Both the position numbers and the translations under genes were made by a program. From Shinella curvata (lineage in GTDB: Bacteria > Pseudomonadota > Alphaproteobacteria > Rhizobiales > Rhizobiaceae): a stretch of 64,000 bases of DNA. Shown in pieces: positions 25,947 to 35,352 of this stretch. The stretch spans positions 1 to 64,000 of the forward strand of contig NZ_JALJCJ010000010.1 of the NCBI RefSeq assembly GCF_022899935.1, read 5' to 3'. The notes beneath the pieces are model-generated. The model was not told the origin of the DNA, did not search any database, and saw nothing but the letters and a program-made list of their open reading frames with translations. How positions within the stretch are numbered: position 1 is the stretch's first letter; each line of letters opens with the position of its first letter.

Positions 25947-26034
25947 GGCCCTCTCCCTCTTATCGCGAAAAGAGAAGCATTAATTCAAGCAGGAGTCGAG
26001 CCGGGTACGACCAGAGGCTACTGAGCTCAGTGCT

Positions 26035-26190
26035 TGAGAGGGCTTCCCTTCAAGGCTATTGGCCGGATGGCTCGCTCGGCGCTGTTGTTGTCAATCTCGA
26101 TGCGGCCGTCGGTCAGGAAGAGCTTCAGACCATTCCAGTATTTGGCGGGTAGGCCAAAGGTTTGCCGAGCGGGGATTTAATCGCGACGCG
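26035..26190 (-). pseudogene. IS66-family transposase (TnpC) remnant
   Basis: Reading leftward, one frame gives AKYWNGLKLFLTDGRIEIDN followed directly by NSAERAIRPIAL. This is the conserved C-terminal DDE block of IS66 transposases, including the last catalytic Glu. Just upstream the matching residues KPLAY are in a different frame. Everything before and after is missing, and no IS66 terminal repeats were seen. Confidence 0.85.
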
Positions 26191-26203
26191 GGCACCGACA
26201 GGT

Positions 26204-26321
26204 GCTCTTGTTGCATTGGACCGGCGGTCACCATAGGTTTCGCCTCGATGCCCCGTCCATGATGTGAGAGGTCCGCCGGGGCTTGGAGCATCGTCTACGG
26301 ACCCCTCTCAGGTCGCAAGCC
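26204..26321. repeat. dispersed structured repeat, copy B
   Basis: Resembles 1728-1851 over its full length, with the identical block GTCACCATAGGTTT and a GTGAGAG...CTCTCAG stem. Inner pairs differ in a compensating manner (tccg/cgga here, gcagg/cctgc in copy A). It directly adjoins the IS66 remnant, which favours a mobile-element origin. Confidence 0.55.
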
Positions 26322-26483
26322 CGGCGTCCATGATCAACATGTGATTGCGGATATGAATGAGGCATGAATAAGAACAGCTCCCGTTAGGGTTGGTACTGCG
26401 CTGCCAATATTCAGCCTTGCGTGTTCCTCAGGTTGCACATATCGTCACGCTGGTAAGTGGCTCTATCGATGGGGGACACGGAA

Positions 26484-26828
26484 ATGGGTGGAAAAGTAAG
26501 GTTACCGCCAGCCATGCAAATCGGACGAAAAGTCAGGTTGCCGCTGGCGACGCCGATGGAAGATATCGATTTCTTGAAGAGCATGCTCCACGGGGCACTT
26601 CCGCTGGCAGCAAGAAATGATGTGATCCTCGCACATTTTTTGACTATGGCGTACGAGCACGCTATCGACTTGCTATCAGGAAAAGTCCCGATCCAAGCGA
26701 AAACACCGCCGCAAAATGGATTGACTGTGTACAGATCGTCCGAATGGACGAGGATCACGCGCCCACGGTCGCGCGGACGGGCTCGCGTCGGTTTTGGTAA
26801 TGTGACTGGGGACGAGGTTGATGGTTGA
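26484..26828 (+). CDS. hypothetical protein with internal repeat, 114 aa
   Basis: The ATG at 26484 follows GGGGGACACGGAA, a better ribosome site than the in-frame ATG at 26469. The N-terminus contains two copies of a short motif, GGKVRLPPA and GRKVRLPLA. A helical region follows (FLKSMLHGALPLAARNDVIL), and the tail is Arg-rich. No family is recognised. The gene call rests on the open frame and start only. Confidence 0.35.
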   Translation: MGGKVRLPPAMQIGRKVRLPLATPMEDIDFLKSMLHGALPLAARNDVILAHFLTMAYEHAIDLLSGKVPIQAKTPPQNGLTVYRSSEWTRITRPRSRGRARVGFGNVTGDEVDG

Positions 26829-26935
26829 ACTCTATTTTAAGGCGAGTAAGCTCAGGATGACTATCGCCTTGGGATTGAGTTTGTTCATGGTTGTGCCATG
26901 CTGAAACAACTCAACTGAGTCGGGGGGATTCAACC

Positions 26936-27172
26936 GTGGGCCAGACCAAACCGTTCGAGAAAACACGTCGCAATTTAAGCAGCACCGAGCAGCGCGCGGT
27001 GGCATACCTCAAATGGATTGAGGGACATCTCGGTAAGAAATACAAAATGGTCCCATACTTCGCCGCCATGATGATCGAGGAGATCAATGAGGGCGCCGTC
27101 ATCGACGGGAGGGCCGAGCCTCAGTTGGCCGTTGTCGATGCTTTGGCCGCGCTATCCAAGCCATCATCCTGA
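26936..27172 (+). CDS. hypothetical protein, 78 aa
   Basis: The GTG start at 26936 follows CGGGGGGATTCAACC. The protein starts MGQTKPFEKTRRNLSSTEQR and has a helical middle (GKKYKMVPYFAAMMIEEINE). Its 3' end overlaps the convergent gene at 27121-27300 by 52 bases, so one of the two calls may be wrong or shorter. Family unknown. Confidence 0.4.
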   Translation: MGQTKPFEKTRRNLSSTEQRAVAYLKWIEGHLGKKYKMVPYFAAMMIEEINEGAVIDGRAEPQLAVVDALAALSKPSS

Positions 27173-27300
27173 TCGGTGACGTAGTTCCGTAGGATGTCGC
27201 GAGCTGCGCGGGGAGAAACGTCCAATTCCCGCAGGTGGCGAGCAACCTCGCGCATGTGTTTTATCAGCTGCGGATCCAGTGCCTTCCGTTGCTCAGCCAT
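27121..27300 (-). CDS. hypothetical protein, 59 aa
   Basis: The ATG at 27300 follows GAGGGAGAGAATCA, a strong ribosome site. The protein is basic and helical at the N-terminus (MAEQRKALDPQLIKHMREVA) with a possible helix-turn-helix-like stretch (LDVSPRAARDILRNYV). It is convergent with and overlaps 26936-27172. No family is recognised. Confidence 0.45.
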   Translation of the reverse strand: MAEQRKALDPQLIKHMREVARHLRELDVSPRAARDILRNYVTDQDDGLDSAAKASTTAN

Positions 27301-27459
27301 TGATTCTCTCCCTCGTTGTGAAAAGCGTATCACGCAGCGTAAAGTAGGGACAGTGGTGCACTATAGCGGATCAACGGTAAGTGCTGCTTCGCTCGCACGT
27401 TGATACAACCGTTGTGTTTTCATCTTGTGGGGTAACGGCTGTACGGCAGTCTTTATGGC

Positions 27460-27939
27460 TTAGCTTGGTAGGCGTACTTGGCAATCTCTCATTTCCGAAG
27501 GGTTGCCATCTGCAATGAGCGAACCTTTCTGAACCAAAGAAATTAGACGCTCATGCAATGCCATGTCGCCGACCTGCAAATATGGGTAGTGGCTCAGGCC
27601 GAGAGCCCTGCCGACGATAAAGGCAACCTTTTTCCATTCCGAAGTGGCTTGCGAGAGTAGCAAAGCATCAAAGTGATCGATAGGTGCGGACGCGAGACCA
27701 TCTGCGGTTACAATACGGAATGGTGCATTATCGGCCATAAGCTTTTCCCATTTCCGCTGGTTCAGAATGTCTTCATCAGCGGAAACGAGACTTTCGCGAC
27801 CGAAAAGTGTTGCCAGTTCATTGCCAGGTATGATGGAAACGGCCTGAGCAGACTGGATCACTCCATCAGTGCCATTGCCCCATCTGACGGGCACACGGAT
27901 GCCTGTAACATCGATCACATCGTATGAGCGACCCGCCAT
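27460..27939 (-). CDS. DUF3658-domain protein, 159 aa
   Basis: The C-terminal half (WKKVAFIVGRALG, then YPYLQVGDMALHERLISLV and MRDCQVRLP) resembles DUF3658, usually found fused behind DUF1835 in proteins of unknown function. The N-terminus begins MAGRSYDVIDVTGIRVPVRW and is not recognised, so the usual DUF1835 partner seems absent or diverged. It starts 9 bases after the stop of the leftward gene at 27949, so the two form an operon. The assignment is from memory of the family's closing motif. Confidence 0.6.
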   Translation of the reverse strand: MAGRSYDVIDVTGIRVPVRWGNGTDGVIQSAQAVSIIPGNELATLFGRESLVSADEDILNQRKWEKLMADNAPFRIVTADGLASAPIDHFDALLLSQATSEWKKVAFIVGRALGLSHYPYLQVGDMALHERLISLVQKGSLIADGNPSEMRDCQVRLPS

Positions 27940-27948
27940 TCTCCATGC

Positions 27949-28446
27949 TCACGCCAGGCGAAAGGCAAATTCTCTGGCTGAATGCTGCCCAAACCAGACG
28001 ATCAACCGATCTGCATTGTCCGCGTTCGACCAGAAGGCGTGAAGGCTGTTCTCAATGTCCCAACCGCCCATATTCCACCACGCTGCGCGTGCAGAGGTGC
28101 GTAGATTGACAATGGATCCGCTGACCGTCATGGCGCTGCGAACCGCAAGGCGAGTGAGAAATGACCAGTGAATGGCCGAGCGATTCTGTTGCTCAGGCCG
28201 TCTTGCTTCTGCACCGATGGTCTCAGATCCACAGTTCAAGGGGCACTCGTTAATCCGGCGCAAAAGGCGCTCGATCTCGGGCGATGGCTGTGCATCGGCG
28301 TTCTCGAACTGAGCCCGGCTCCGTGCGGTTGCATCCTGCTCATACCAAGCGACTAGGGCGGATGCTATCTTCTGCGCTGCTACAGAGCTTCTTGCAGCTC
28401 CATTTTCCTCGCACCATGCGTTGAGAATTTTCTCAAGCATCTGCAA
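27949..28446 (-). CDS. hypothetical protein, 165 aa
   Basis: First gene of a two-gene leftward operon with the DUF3658 gene. It is largely helical with two Cys in the middle (CPLNCGSE), a Trp-rich segment (AAWWNMGGWDIENSL) and a C-terminal WFGQHSAREFAFRLA. No signal peptide or membrane span is visible. The region 28447-28728 upstream is a noncoding divergent spacer shared with the KaiC-like gene. The family is not recognised. Confidence 0.6.
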   Translation of the reverse strand: MQMLEKILNAWCEENGAARSSVAAQKIASALVAWYEQDATARSRAQFENADAQPSPEIERLLRRINECPLNCGSETIGAEARRPEQQNRSAIHWSFLTRLAVRSAMTVSGSIVNLRTSARAAWWNMGGWDIENSLHAFWSNADNADRLIVWFGQHSAREFAFRLA

Positions 28447-28728
28447 GTCCGCGGGCGAAAGCGCTGCCTTTTATGTCGGTTCCGGTTGATTGCCCATACC
28501 ACGTGTCCTCACCTGCAAAAGGCAAGCAGGGGTCCTCAAGCGTGCAGATTATCATCGTGGCCTTGCCCGAGGCGTACGTCTTCACATCCGATCATAGGAA
28601 AGGCCGTACCAGGAGCCCGAGTGGCACCGCGCAGGGCTTGATGCCCCAAACCAAAAGGTCGTGGGTCATGAGGTCGCCAGTACGCCTGCGTCCTTCGAGC
28701 CGATTGCCTGAGTACGCCCCACTCTGTC

Positions 28729-30270
28729 TTGTTCGCGAGTCCAAGGATCAGGTTCCGCGGCAAGATCGCCGAGGTCAAGTTCAATGACCGAGCTCGTGCA
28801 GGCGTCGAAGGCCTCGATCTCATATTGGCAGGCGGCCTCCCGTCTCGTCGCCTCTATTTGCTGGAAGGCGCTCCTGGATCAGGCAAGACCACCTTGGCGC
28901 TGCAATTCCTCCGCGAAGGTATAAAGCAAGGCGAAAAAGCACTCTACATCACCCTTTCCGAGACGAAAGAAGAGCTTTCCGCTGTCGCGGCATCGCATGG
29001 ATGGAACATCGAGGAGTTCGACATCTTCGAATTCAGCTCAGCCTCAGAGGTCTTCGGCGACGGCCGCGAACAGTCGATCCTGCACCCCTGGGAGCTGGAA
29101 CTCGGAGAGACGATCCGGCTCGTCCAAGAAGAGGTCGAACGCGTCAAGCCGAAGCGCGTGGTGTTCGATAGCCTCTCGGAAATGCGCCTACTTGCTCAAG
29201 ACCCGCTGCGCTATCGTCGCCAGGTTTTGGCGCTGAAGCAGTTTTTCTCGGGACGCGACACGACCGTCATCCTCGTCGACGATATGACGGGCAACGATTC
29301 CGGCCGCGACGTGCATCTCCACAGTCTCTGCCACGGGGTTATCACGCTGGAGCGGCTGACGCTCGATTTCGGCGCGGCTCGCCGTCGCCTACAGGTCCAG
29401 AAGCTGCGCGGGGTAGACTTCATTGCCGGTTATCACGACTTCACTATCCGCACCGGCGGTTTGGAGATCTATCCACGCTTGATTGCCTCTACCCACCATG
29501 CCGAATTCCTGGGCGAAATCACCCCGAGTGGTGTTGCCGAGCTCGACAATCTCCTGGGAGGTGGACCGTTGCGCGGGACGAGCACGCTGCTGACGGGCCC
29601 CGCGGGAAGCGGCAAGACGACGATTGCCCTGCAATACCTTTACGCGGCCTGCGAACGCGGAGAGCATTGCACCGTCTACGAGTTCGACGAGCGGATCGGC
29701 ACGCTGCTGGCCCGCGCGCGAGCGTTCAGCCTGGATTTCCAGAAGCATATCGAAAGTGGCGTCCTGACGATCCAACAGATAGATCCGGCCGAAATCTCGC
29801 CCGGGGAGTTTGCCGCGCGTGTGCGCCATGAGGTCGAACGGCGTGGATCACGCATGATCGTCGTCGATAGCCTGAACGGGTACCTGGCAGCGATGCCGCA
29901 GGAACAACAACTCATCCTGCAAATGCACGAGCTCCTGTCCTATCTCAGCCAGAAGGGCGTGGTGACCTTCCTGATAAATCCGCAAAATGGCCTGGTCGGT
30001 TCAATGTCTACGAACCTGAACATTTCCTATGTGGCCGATGCGGTCATCTTACTTCGATTCTTCGAGGCCGGTGGCAGGGTACGCAAAGCAATATCTGTGC
30101 TTAAGAACCGTGGTGGGGTCCATGAGGACACGATCCGCGAGCTGCGCATCGACCGAGACGGTGTCCGTGTGGGTGATCCGTTGTCCAGGTTTAGGGGAAT
30201 ATTGACCGGAACGCCGGAATACACGGGGGCCAATGAGCCCCTGATGGAAGATCGAAGTGGCAAAGACTGA
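28729..30270 (+). CDS. KaiC-like double-domain RecA-fold ATPase
   Basis: 513 aa with two KaiC/RecA domains. The first has Walker A GAPGSGKTT near residue 46 and a catalytic acidic turn YITLSETKEE; the second has Walker A GPAGSGKTT near 290 and YEFDERI. Outside cyanobacteria such KaiC homologues, often next to a histidine kinase, are linked to stress or slow timing rather than proven clocks. No kaiA or kaiB is seen. The only in-frame start is the TTG at 28729, without a clear ribosome site; typical homologues begin near NDRARAGVEGLD, so the N-terminus is uncertain. The 3' end overlaps the hybrid kinase by 14 bases, a strong sign of joint function. Confidence 0.85.
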   Translation: MFASPRIRFRGKIAEVKFNDRARAGVEGLDLILAGGLPSRRLYLLEGAPGSGKTTLALQFLREGIKQGEKALYITLSETKEELSAVAASHGWNIEEFDIFEFSSASEVFGDGREQSILHPWELELGETIRLVQEEVERVKPKRVVFDSLSEMRLLAQDPLRYRRQVLALKQFFSGRDTTVILVDDMTGNDSGRDVHLHSLCHGVITLERLTLDFGAARRRLQVQKLRGVDFIAGYHDFTIRTGGLEIYPRLIASTHHAEFLGEITPSGVAELDNLLGGGPLRGTSTLLTGPAGSGKTTIALQYLYAACERGEHCTVYEFDERIGTLLARARAFSLDFQKHIESGVLTIQQIDPAEISPGEFAARVRHEVERRGSRMIVVDSLNGYLAAMPQEQQLILQMHELLSYLSQKGVVTFLINPQNGLVGSMSTNLNISYVADAVILLRFFEAGGRVRKAISVLKNRGGVHEDTIRELRIDRDGVRVGDPLSRFRGILTGTPEYTGANEPLMEDRSGKD

Positions 30271-32377
30271 CGTGCAGCGCGAAGGCCAGCGTATCCTGGT
30301 CAGCGCCCCCTACGGAAGAGATGCAGACAGCGTCGCAACCCTACTGCGCGAACAGGACTATCTCGTTTCCATTTGCCGGGACTTGGTCGAAATTGCCGCG
30401 CTCCTGAGCGAGGACATCGGAGCCATCTTATTGACCGAGGAAGCCCTTGTGGGTGGCGTTGCGGTCCTTCGTGAGGCTCTCCAGCACCAACCATCCTGGT
30501 CCGACGTTCCCTTTACCCTGCTCGCCGCGCCGAGAACCGGCCGTACCCCAAATGTGCGGTTGTCGCAGCTCGCCTTGTTCGATCTTGCAAGCAACAGCGT
30601 GGTCCTGGAACGACCGCTGGGGCGCGCATCGCTCTTCAGCGCTGTCGCCTCGGCGATGCGCCTGCGCCAGAAGCAGTTCCAGATGCGGGACCGCTTGACG
30701 GATCTCGACGATAGCGAGACCCAATTGCGCCTCGCCACGGGAGCCGCTGGAATCGGGATCTGGGATTTCGATCCGGCAACGGAGGCGCTCCGGTGGGATC
30801 GGCGCTGCAAGGCGATGTTCGGGCTCGACGCCAATGCACAGATCAGTTTCGAAGGCAGTTTCCAGAAAGGTGTCCATCCTGACGACCTGCAGATGTCGAT
30901 CGATGCCATCGCGGCTGCGCTGGTGCCGGAAGGCGGTGGCCGGCTCGAAATCGAATATCGGGCGATTGGGATCGACGATGGCGTCGAACGCTGGATTTCG
31001 GCCAAGGGCGGGGCGATCTTCGCCGATGGCAAAGCGGTTCGCTTGATTGGGACCGTCATCGACATCAGCGAAAGGAAGAGGACGGAGGCGGCGCTTGCTG
31101 CTTCCGAAGCGGCGCTTCGAGCGGAGCGGGAGGCCCTCGACCAGCTGAACCGCACGCTGGAGGAGCGCGTGGCGCAACGAACCTCCGAGCTGGAGGCGGA
31201 AGTCGTGGCGCGCAACCAGGCCGAGGAAGCGCTGCGGCAGGCACAGAAGATGGAAGCAGTCGGCCAATTGACCGGCGGCATTGCCCACGACTTCAACAAT
31301 ATGTTGACCGGTATTATCGGCGGGATCAGTGTCGCAAAGCGCCGCATCGCCAGCGGACGACTGGAGGAAGTCGATCGTTTCATGGACGCGGCCACGGAGT
31401 CGGCCAACCGAGCTGCAGCGCTGATCGCGCGCCTGCTGGCATTCTCCCGCAGGCAAACGCTCGACTCCAAGCCGCTGGACGTCAACGCCCAGCTTGCCGC
31501 GACGGAGGAGCTGTTGCGCCGGACGCTCCCCGAAAACATCGCCATCGAGGTCGTGGTCGATCCGAATGCTGGAAATGTCTTGGCGGACGTCAACCAGCTG
31601 GAGAGTGCTTTACTCAACATGGCGGGCAATGCGCGCGATGCCATGCCCGACGGTGGCCGGTTGACGATCAGAAGCGAGCGTAGGCTTGTCGACAACAGCG
31701 AAGCACGCTTGCTGCAAGGGGTCAAGGCTGGCAACTATGTTGCGATTTCGGTCACTGATACCGGTGTCGGTATGCCGCCTGAAATCCTGGAAAAGGTGTT
31801 CGAACCATTCTTTACCACCAAGCCGATCGGGCAAGGGACAGGGCTTGGCCTGTCGATGATCTATGGCTTTGCGCAGCAATCCGGGGGGCAGGCGAATATC
31901 GATAGCGAGCCGGGCGCAGGGACAAGGATTTCGCTGCTTTTACCGGCAACGGACGGTGAGGATGCGCTCTCGTCGAATCTGGCCGATCAGGTGTCCGAAA
32001 GTGGCGAGGGGCAAGTCGTGCTTGTCGTAGAGGACGACCCGTCCGTGCGGCTACTCATCTGCGAGGCGCTCGGAGAGCTCGATTATCGGGTCCTCGAAGC
32101 TGCGGATTCCGCACCGGCGGTTGAGATTTTGGCCTTCGGGCGCCTGATCAACTTGATGATATCGGATGTCGGGCTGCCGGGGATGACTGGTCGCCAGCTC
32201 GCCGAGGTCGCCAGGGCGCATCGGCCGACTTTGCCCATCCTATTCGTCACGGGCTATGCGGAAAACGCCGCGACGAAAGCCGGCTTTCTTGGAACCAACA
32301 TGGCAATGATCGCTAAGCCGTTTGCGATCGAGGTGCTGGCTGCAAAGATCGCGGAAATGGTTGAGGTTGGGGCCTAA
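30257..32377 (+). CDS. PAS-domain hybrid sensor histidine kinase with C-terminal receiver
   Basis: 706 aa, soluble. The N-terminal 130 residues look like a degenerate receiver ([18 protein letters not shown]). A PAS/PAC domain follows (about 150-280, ending [17 protein letters not shown]), then a coiled coil, the H-box [13 protein letters not shown] with His344, ATPase motifs ([31 protein letters not shown]) and a receiver from about 587 with Asp637 in ISDVGLPGM. The GTG start lies inside the KaiC-like gene, so both are made from one transcript. The stimulus is unknown; the lack of membrane segments suggests a cytosolic signal. Phosphotransfer between this kinase and the KaiC-like ATPase or a separate regulator is possible but not shown. 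Confidence 0.9.
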   Translation: MAKTDVQREGQRILVSAPYGRDADSVATLLREQDYLVSICRDLVEIAALLSEDIGAILLTEEALVGGVAVLREALQHQPSWSDVPFTLLAAPRTGRTPNVRLSQLALFDLASNSVVLERPLGRASLFSAVASAMRLRQKQFQMRDRLTDLDDSETQLRLATGAAGIGIWDFDPATEALRWDRRCKAMFGLDANAQISFEGSFQKGVHPDDLQMSIDAIAAALVPEGGGRLEIEYRAIGIDDGVERWISAKGGAIFADGKAVRLIGTVIDISERKRTEAALAASEAALRAEREALDQLNRTLEERVAQRTSELEAEVVARNQAEEALRQAQKMEAVGQLTGGIAHDFNNMLTGIIGGISVAKRRIASGRLEEVDRFMDAATESANRAAALIARLLAFSRRQTLDSKPLDVNAQLAATEELLRRTLPENIAIEVVVDPNAGNVLADVNQLESALLNMAGNARDAMPDGGRLTIRSERRLVDNSEARLLQGVKAGNYVAISVTDTGVGMPPEILEKVFEPFFTTKPIGQGTGLGLSMIYGFAQQSGGQANIDSEPGAGTRISLLLPATDGEDALSSNLADQVSESGEGQVVLVVEDDPSVRLLICEALGELDYRVLEAADSAPAVEILAFGRLINLMISDVGLPGMTGRQLAEVARAHRPTLPILFVTGYAENAATKAGFLGTNMAMIAKPFAIEVLAAKIAEMVEVGA

Positions 32378-32445
32378 AGCACACGCACCGGCACCGTGGC
32401 GCGGTTATCTCGAACGAACCTACCTCGCGCCATCGATAAGTCCCT

Positions 32446-32867
32446 TCACGCGGCGAGCAATGTGCCCATCTGAAACGGATTCGTCATGACGTGCATGCCT
32501 TGGTCGAGATGGCCATGATTGAGGACCGCGTTCTCGCCATGACCGGTTATGAAGAGGACCTTCAGATCGCTGCGCTTTACCTGGGCAGCGTCGGAGAGCT
32601 GGCGGCCATTCATGCCATTCTGAAGTCCCACATCGGTGATCAGGAGATCAATGGGAATGCTTGAGTTTAAAATCTTCAGGGCCGAGGAGCCGTCGCCGGC
32701 CTCGAGAATCGTATAAGCGAGCTCCTCGGGTTGTTCGGCGGCGACCATTCGCACCAGCGGTTCGTCGCATCCATGACCAGCACCGTCTCACCGCGTTCCG
32801 CGCGCGCAGGCTCTACACTCGAGTTCAAGTCGAGCGGCTGAGGCTCCGCGTTGCTCTCGGCTGGCAC
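32446..32867 (-). pseudogene. response-regulator / hybrid kinase receiver remnant
   Basis: Leftward frames 32867-32676 (ERGETVLVMDATNRW) and 32754-32446 (LAYTILEAGDGSSALKIL, then LLITDVGLQNGMNGRQL and KVLFITGHGENAVLNHGHL) together make one receiver domain, joined by a frameshift near 32745. The N-terminal kinase is absent. Its phospho-acceptor LITDVGLQNGMNG and overall form resemble the receiver of the intact hybrid kinase next door, so it may be a decayed paralogue. Confidence 0.75.
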
Positions 32868-33069
32868 CCGATTATCGACGATCTCTTGTCGTCAAATCGG
32901 CTTGTTGTCGCGGGCTGGCTCTGCATCAGCGCATCAAAAGTTCTCGTTGTTGGCGCCGAAGGGGGCTTTTGAGAAAGAGCCGGTCCGACAATTCTTGGCT
33001 CACCCAATATGCGTAGACGATTTCTCCACTCCCTAACGGCGAAGTCTGAGTTGCATCTGCTGCGTCCGC

Positions 33070-33336
33070 ATCCCCCGCAAGACCGCGTTGCAATTCCTGG
33101 ATTGCCCGTTCGCTGTGCATGGAGCGGCCATCACGCTGTTCGACGAGCCGACATCCGCCCTCGATCCAGAAATCGTGTCCGAAGTGCTCGATACGATGAA
33201 GAGCCTGGCGCGCGACGGCATAACCATGGTTTGCGTCACCCACGAAATGGCCCTTGCCCGCGCCGCTGCCGACCGGGTGACCTTAATGAATGACGGCACC
33301 GCTGACTCAAAAGTTCATGATACGTTCGTGGTATGA
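33070..33336 (+). pseudogene. polar amino-acid ABC transporter ATPase remnant
   Basis: The frame from 33088 gives LFDEPTSALDPEIVSEVLDT followed later by VCVTHEMALARAAADRV. These are the Walker B, D-loop and switch-His region of GlnQ/HisP-type ATPases. Just upstream, in a different frame, DRVAIPGL is a trace of the signature helix (QQRVAIARAL). Walker A and the N-terminal half are missing. Confidence 0.8.
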
Positions 33337-33882
33337 AAAGTCGAACGGTCTGCATCTTACGAATACCCTAGTCTGGCTGCCGAAAGTTCCATAATAAGTC
33401 TTATGTGATAAGTTATAACATTACATCGCGTTACCGCGGCGCCCTATTACGAGCTAGCAGCTGAGTTCACAAATATTTCCAGCATCAGAGATGCTCCCCA
33501 CGAAATCCTCGAACTTCGAGACCTCGCCAAATATCAACGTTGACATCAGCACGTTGTCGCGGGCTGTCCGAAATTTAAGTACAAATTCTGTTCAGTGGCA
33601 TGGCGGTGTGCACCCTGCATTCCGGTACGAGAACGACGCAACGACGGCATGATAACAGAAAACAACGAGCGCCTGTCGGACAGCACCGCCCGGAAACAAA
33701 CCAATCCCGCTCTCTCGTGATGGCGTCCTGGCACCGGTCCGGATCTTCCACGATCAACCCGCAAGGGATCCGCTAGCAAGCTGCGGCCGCTTGGCTTTGC
33801 CTGCGCGGTGATCGCGCCCGGCCCCGCGCCTTTTCGGAGCCATCGAGCGGGAATTGGCCCGCTCCCGGATGGAGCCTCTCAA
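33337..33882. other. noncoding stretch, 546 bases
   Basis: No frame with good coding character or ribosome site was found; AT content is locally higher around 33370-33480. It probably marks a boundary between decayed DNA and the plasmid leading-region block that starts at 33883. Confidence 0.5.
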
Positions 33883-34059
33883 ATGTCGCACGATCTCTCT
33901 CTCGCACAGTCCCACGCCTTTCAGCTTTCCCGCGACCTCATGGTCCCGGTGACCGTCTTCGAGGTCGACGGCGAATATGGCGTCCTTCCTTCTGACGAGA
34001 TCGACGCCAGCGACGACCTCGAGATCATTCATGAATTCCATCCATTTGGGGCTCACTGA
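33883..34059 (+). CDS. hypothetical plasmid protein, 58 aa
   Basis: The ATG at 33883 follows GGATGGAGCCTCTCAA. The protein is acidic (MSHDLSLAQSHAFQLSRDLM, then VFEVDGEYGVLPSDEIDASD). It resembles the very small acidic proteins that open the leading region of rhizobial plasmids, with the Toprim gene following. Function unknown. Confidence 0.6.
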   Translation: MSHDLSLAQSHAFQLSRDLMVPVTVFEVDGEYGVLPSDEIDASDDLEIIHEFHPFGAH

Positions 34060-34126
34060 GCCCCGCTTTGCCGTTCCGGCTGCCGCTTGCGAGCCGGCGG
34101 CCGCAAGGGAGGCTTCGCCGCGCCTG

Positions 34127-34267
34127 ATGAATGAATTGTCGAATCCTGCAATTGCCAGGCGCGCCCTTGCGGCCTTTGCTCTTCGCGCCCGTCCGAAGCT
34201 GCCGCGCAAAAGTGCGGCAAGGAAACAGATGAAAGGTCGGCCGCCACGTGGCCGGAAAGAAGAATGA
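34127..34267 (+). CDS. possible small basic protein, 46 aa
   Basis: Starts MNELSNPAIARRALAAFALR and is strongly basic at the end (KLPRKSAARKQMKGRPPRGR). Its TGA overlaps the ATG of the Toprim gene as ATGA, which would suit coupled translation. There is no good ribosome site, and the basic composition could simply reflect GC-rich DNA. Confidence 0.3.
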   Translation: MNELSNPAIARRALAAFALRARPKLPRKSAARKQMKGRPPRGRKEE

Positions 34268-35241
34268 CGAGAGACGAAATCGAGAAGCTGCGCGAGATGG
34301 TGGGCTGCCAGGTGGTGCTGGAACCTGTCGGCTTCGCCCTCGATGCCAAAGAAAGCACCAAGCGCGCACTCAAGTATCGCCGTGGCGGCGAGATCATCAT
34401 CGTCACGCATTCAGGTCGCGGATGGTTTGATCCTTTGAGTGACGCGAAAGGCGACATCTTCGGTTTGATGACCGCGCTCGAGGGATGCGACTTTGCGGAG
34501 GCATGCGAGCGGATCGCCACAATTTCCGGACTCCAGCCCACCAATGCAACGTGGAAGCAAGAAGATCTCCTGCCCGCGCCCCAAGCCTCTATCGCCGAGG
34601 CATGGGCCCATCGTCGATCACCGTGGCCGGGTTCCGCCACATGGCGGTATTTGCGGTGGCAGCGGTCACTTCCCGCATTCGTGATTCGCGCTGCCATCAA
34701 TCAAGATCTGCTGCGCGAGGGGCCCTACGCAAGCATGTGGGCGGCGCATACGGATGACATCGGCAATGCAACTGGCTGGGAGGGCCGCGGACCTGAATGG
34801 CGCGGCTTCGCGACCGGCGGGAGCAAGACCCTGTTTCGGCTTGGTGCCCGACACGCAAAGAGGCTGTGCGTCACCGAAGCGGCGATCGATGCCATGAGTT
34901 TGGCCGCGATCGAAGGGATGCGACCGGGAACCGCCTATCTGAGCACAGGCGGAGGCTGGGCGTCGGCAACCGCGGCGGCATTGCGACGCCTTTCCGAGTT
35001 GCCTGACGTTCAGCTTGTCGCGGCGACGGACGGCAATTCTCAAGGTGATGTCTATGCCGATCGGCTGCGCGCTCTTGCGGAAGACGCCGGTTGCTCGTGG
35101 TTGCGCCTGCGGCCGCCCGCTGATGACTGGAACGAGGTGCTGAAGCAGAGAGAAGAGTGGAAGAAGGGTGGAGAGAAAGGCCGTGCCGCATGCCCGCCAG
35201 CCGCATCAAGGGAGGCTTCGCCCGGCTGCGCCGGCCCTTGA
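34264..35241 (+). CDS. DUF3991 and Toprim-domain protein (primase-like)
   Basis: 325 aa. The N-terminal half (MTRDEIEKLREMVGCQVVLE, GGEIIIVTHSGRGWFDP, GDIFGLMTALEG) fits DUF3991. The second half is a Toprim_2 domain with the conserved Glu in RLCVTEAAIDAMSLAA and an acidic motif VQLVAATDGNSQGDVYADRL. Such proteins in plasmid leading regions are thought to help convert entering single-stranded DNA to double strand; that role is inferred. The usual second acidic pair is weak here. The C-terminus ends in a low-complexity tail (AASREASPGCAGP) that may come from read-through into GC-rich repeat DNA. Confidence 0.8.
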   Translation: MTRDEIEKLREMVGCQVVLEPVGFALDAKESTKRALKYRRGGEIIIVTHSGRGWFDPLSDAKGDIFGLMTALEGCDFAEACERIATISGLQPTNATWKQEDLLPAPQASIAEAWAHRRSPWPGSATWRYLRWQRSLPAFVIRAAINQDLLREGPYASMWAAHTDDIGNATGWEGRGPEWRGFATGGSKTLFRLGARHAKRLCVTEAAIDAMSLAAIEGMRPGTAYLSTGGGWASATAAALRRLSELPDVQLVAATDGNSQGDVYADRLRALAEDAGCSWLRLRPPADDWNEVLKQREEWKKGGEKGRAACPPAASREASPGCAGP

Positions 35242-35352
35242 CCCGGCCGACGGGCAAGCCGGCGATCCGGAAGGGGTTATGAAGGGCTGAAGAGGAAGGC
35301 GGGGTCGTTAGGATCTCGGCGCTTCGGTCCGCCAAACCCGAAGGAGCAGCCC

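Noticed and set aside
33546-33779. Leftward open frame in the 33.3-33.9 kb gap
   Set aside because: Low-quality composition, no ribosome site, no known motif.
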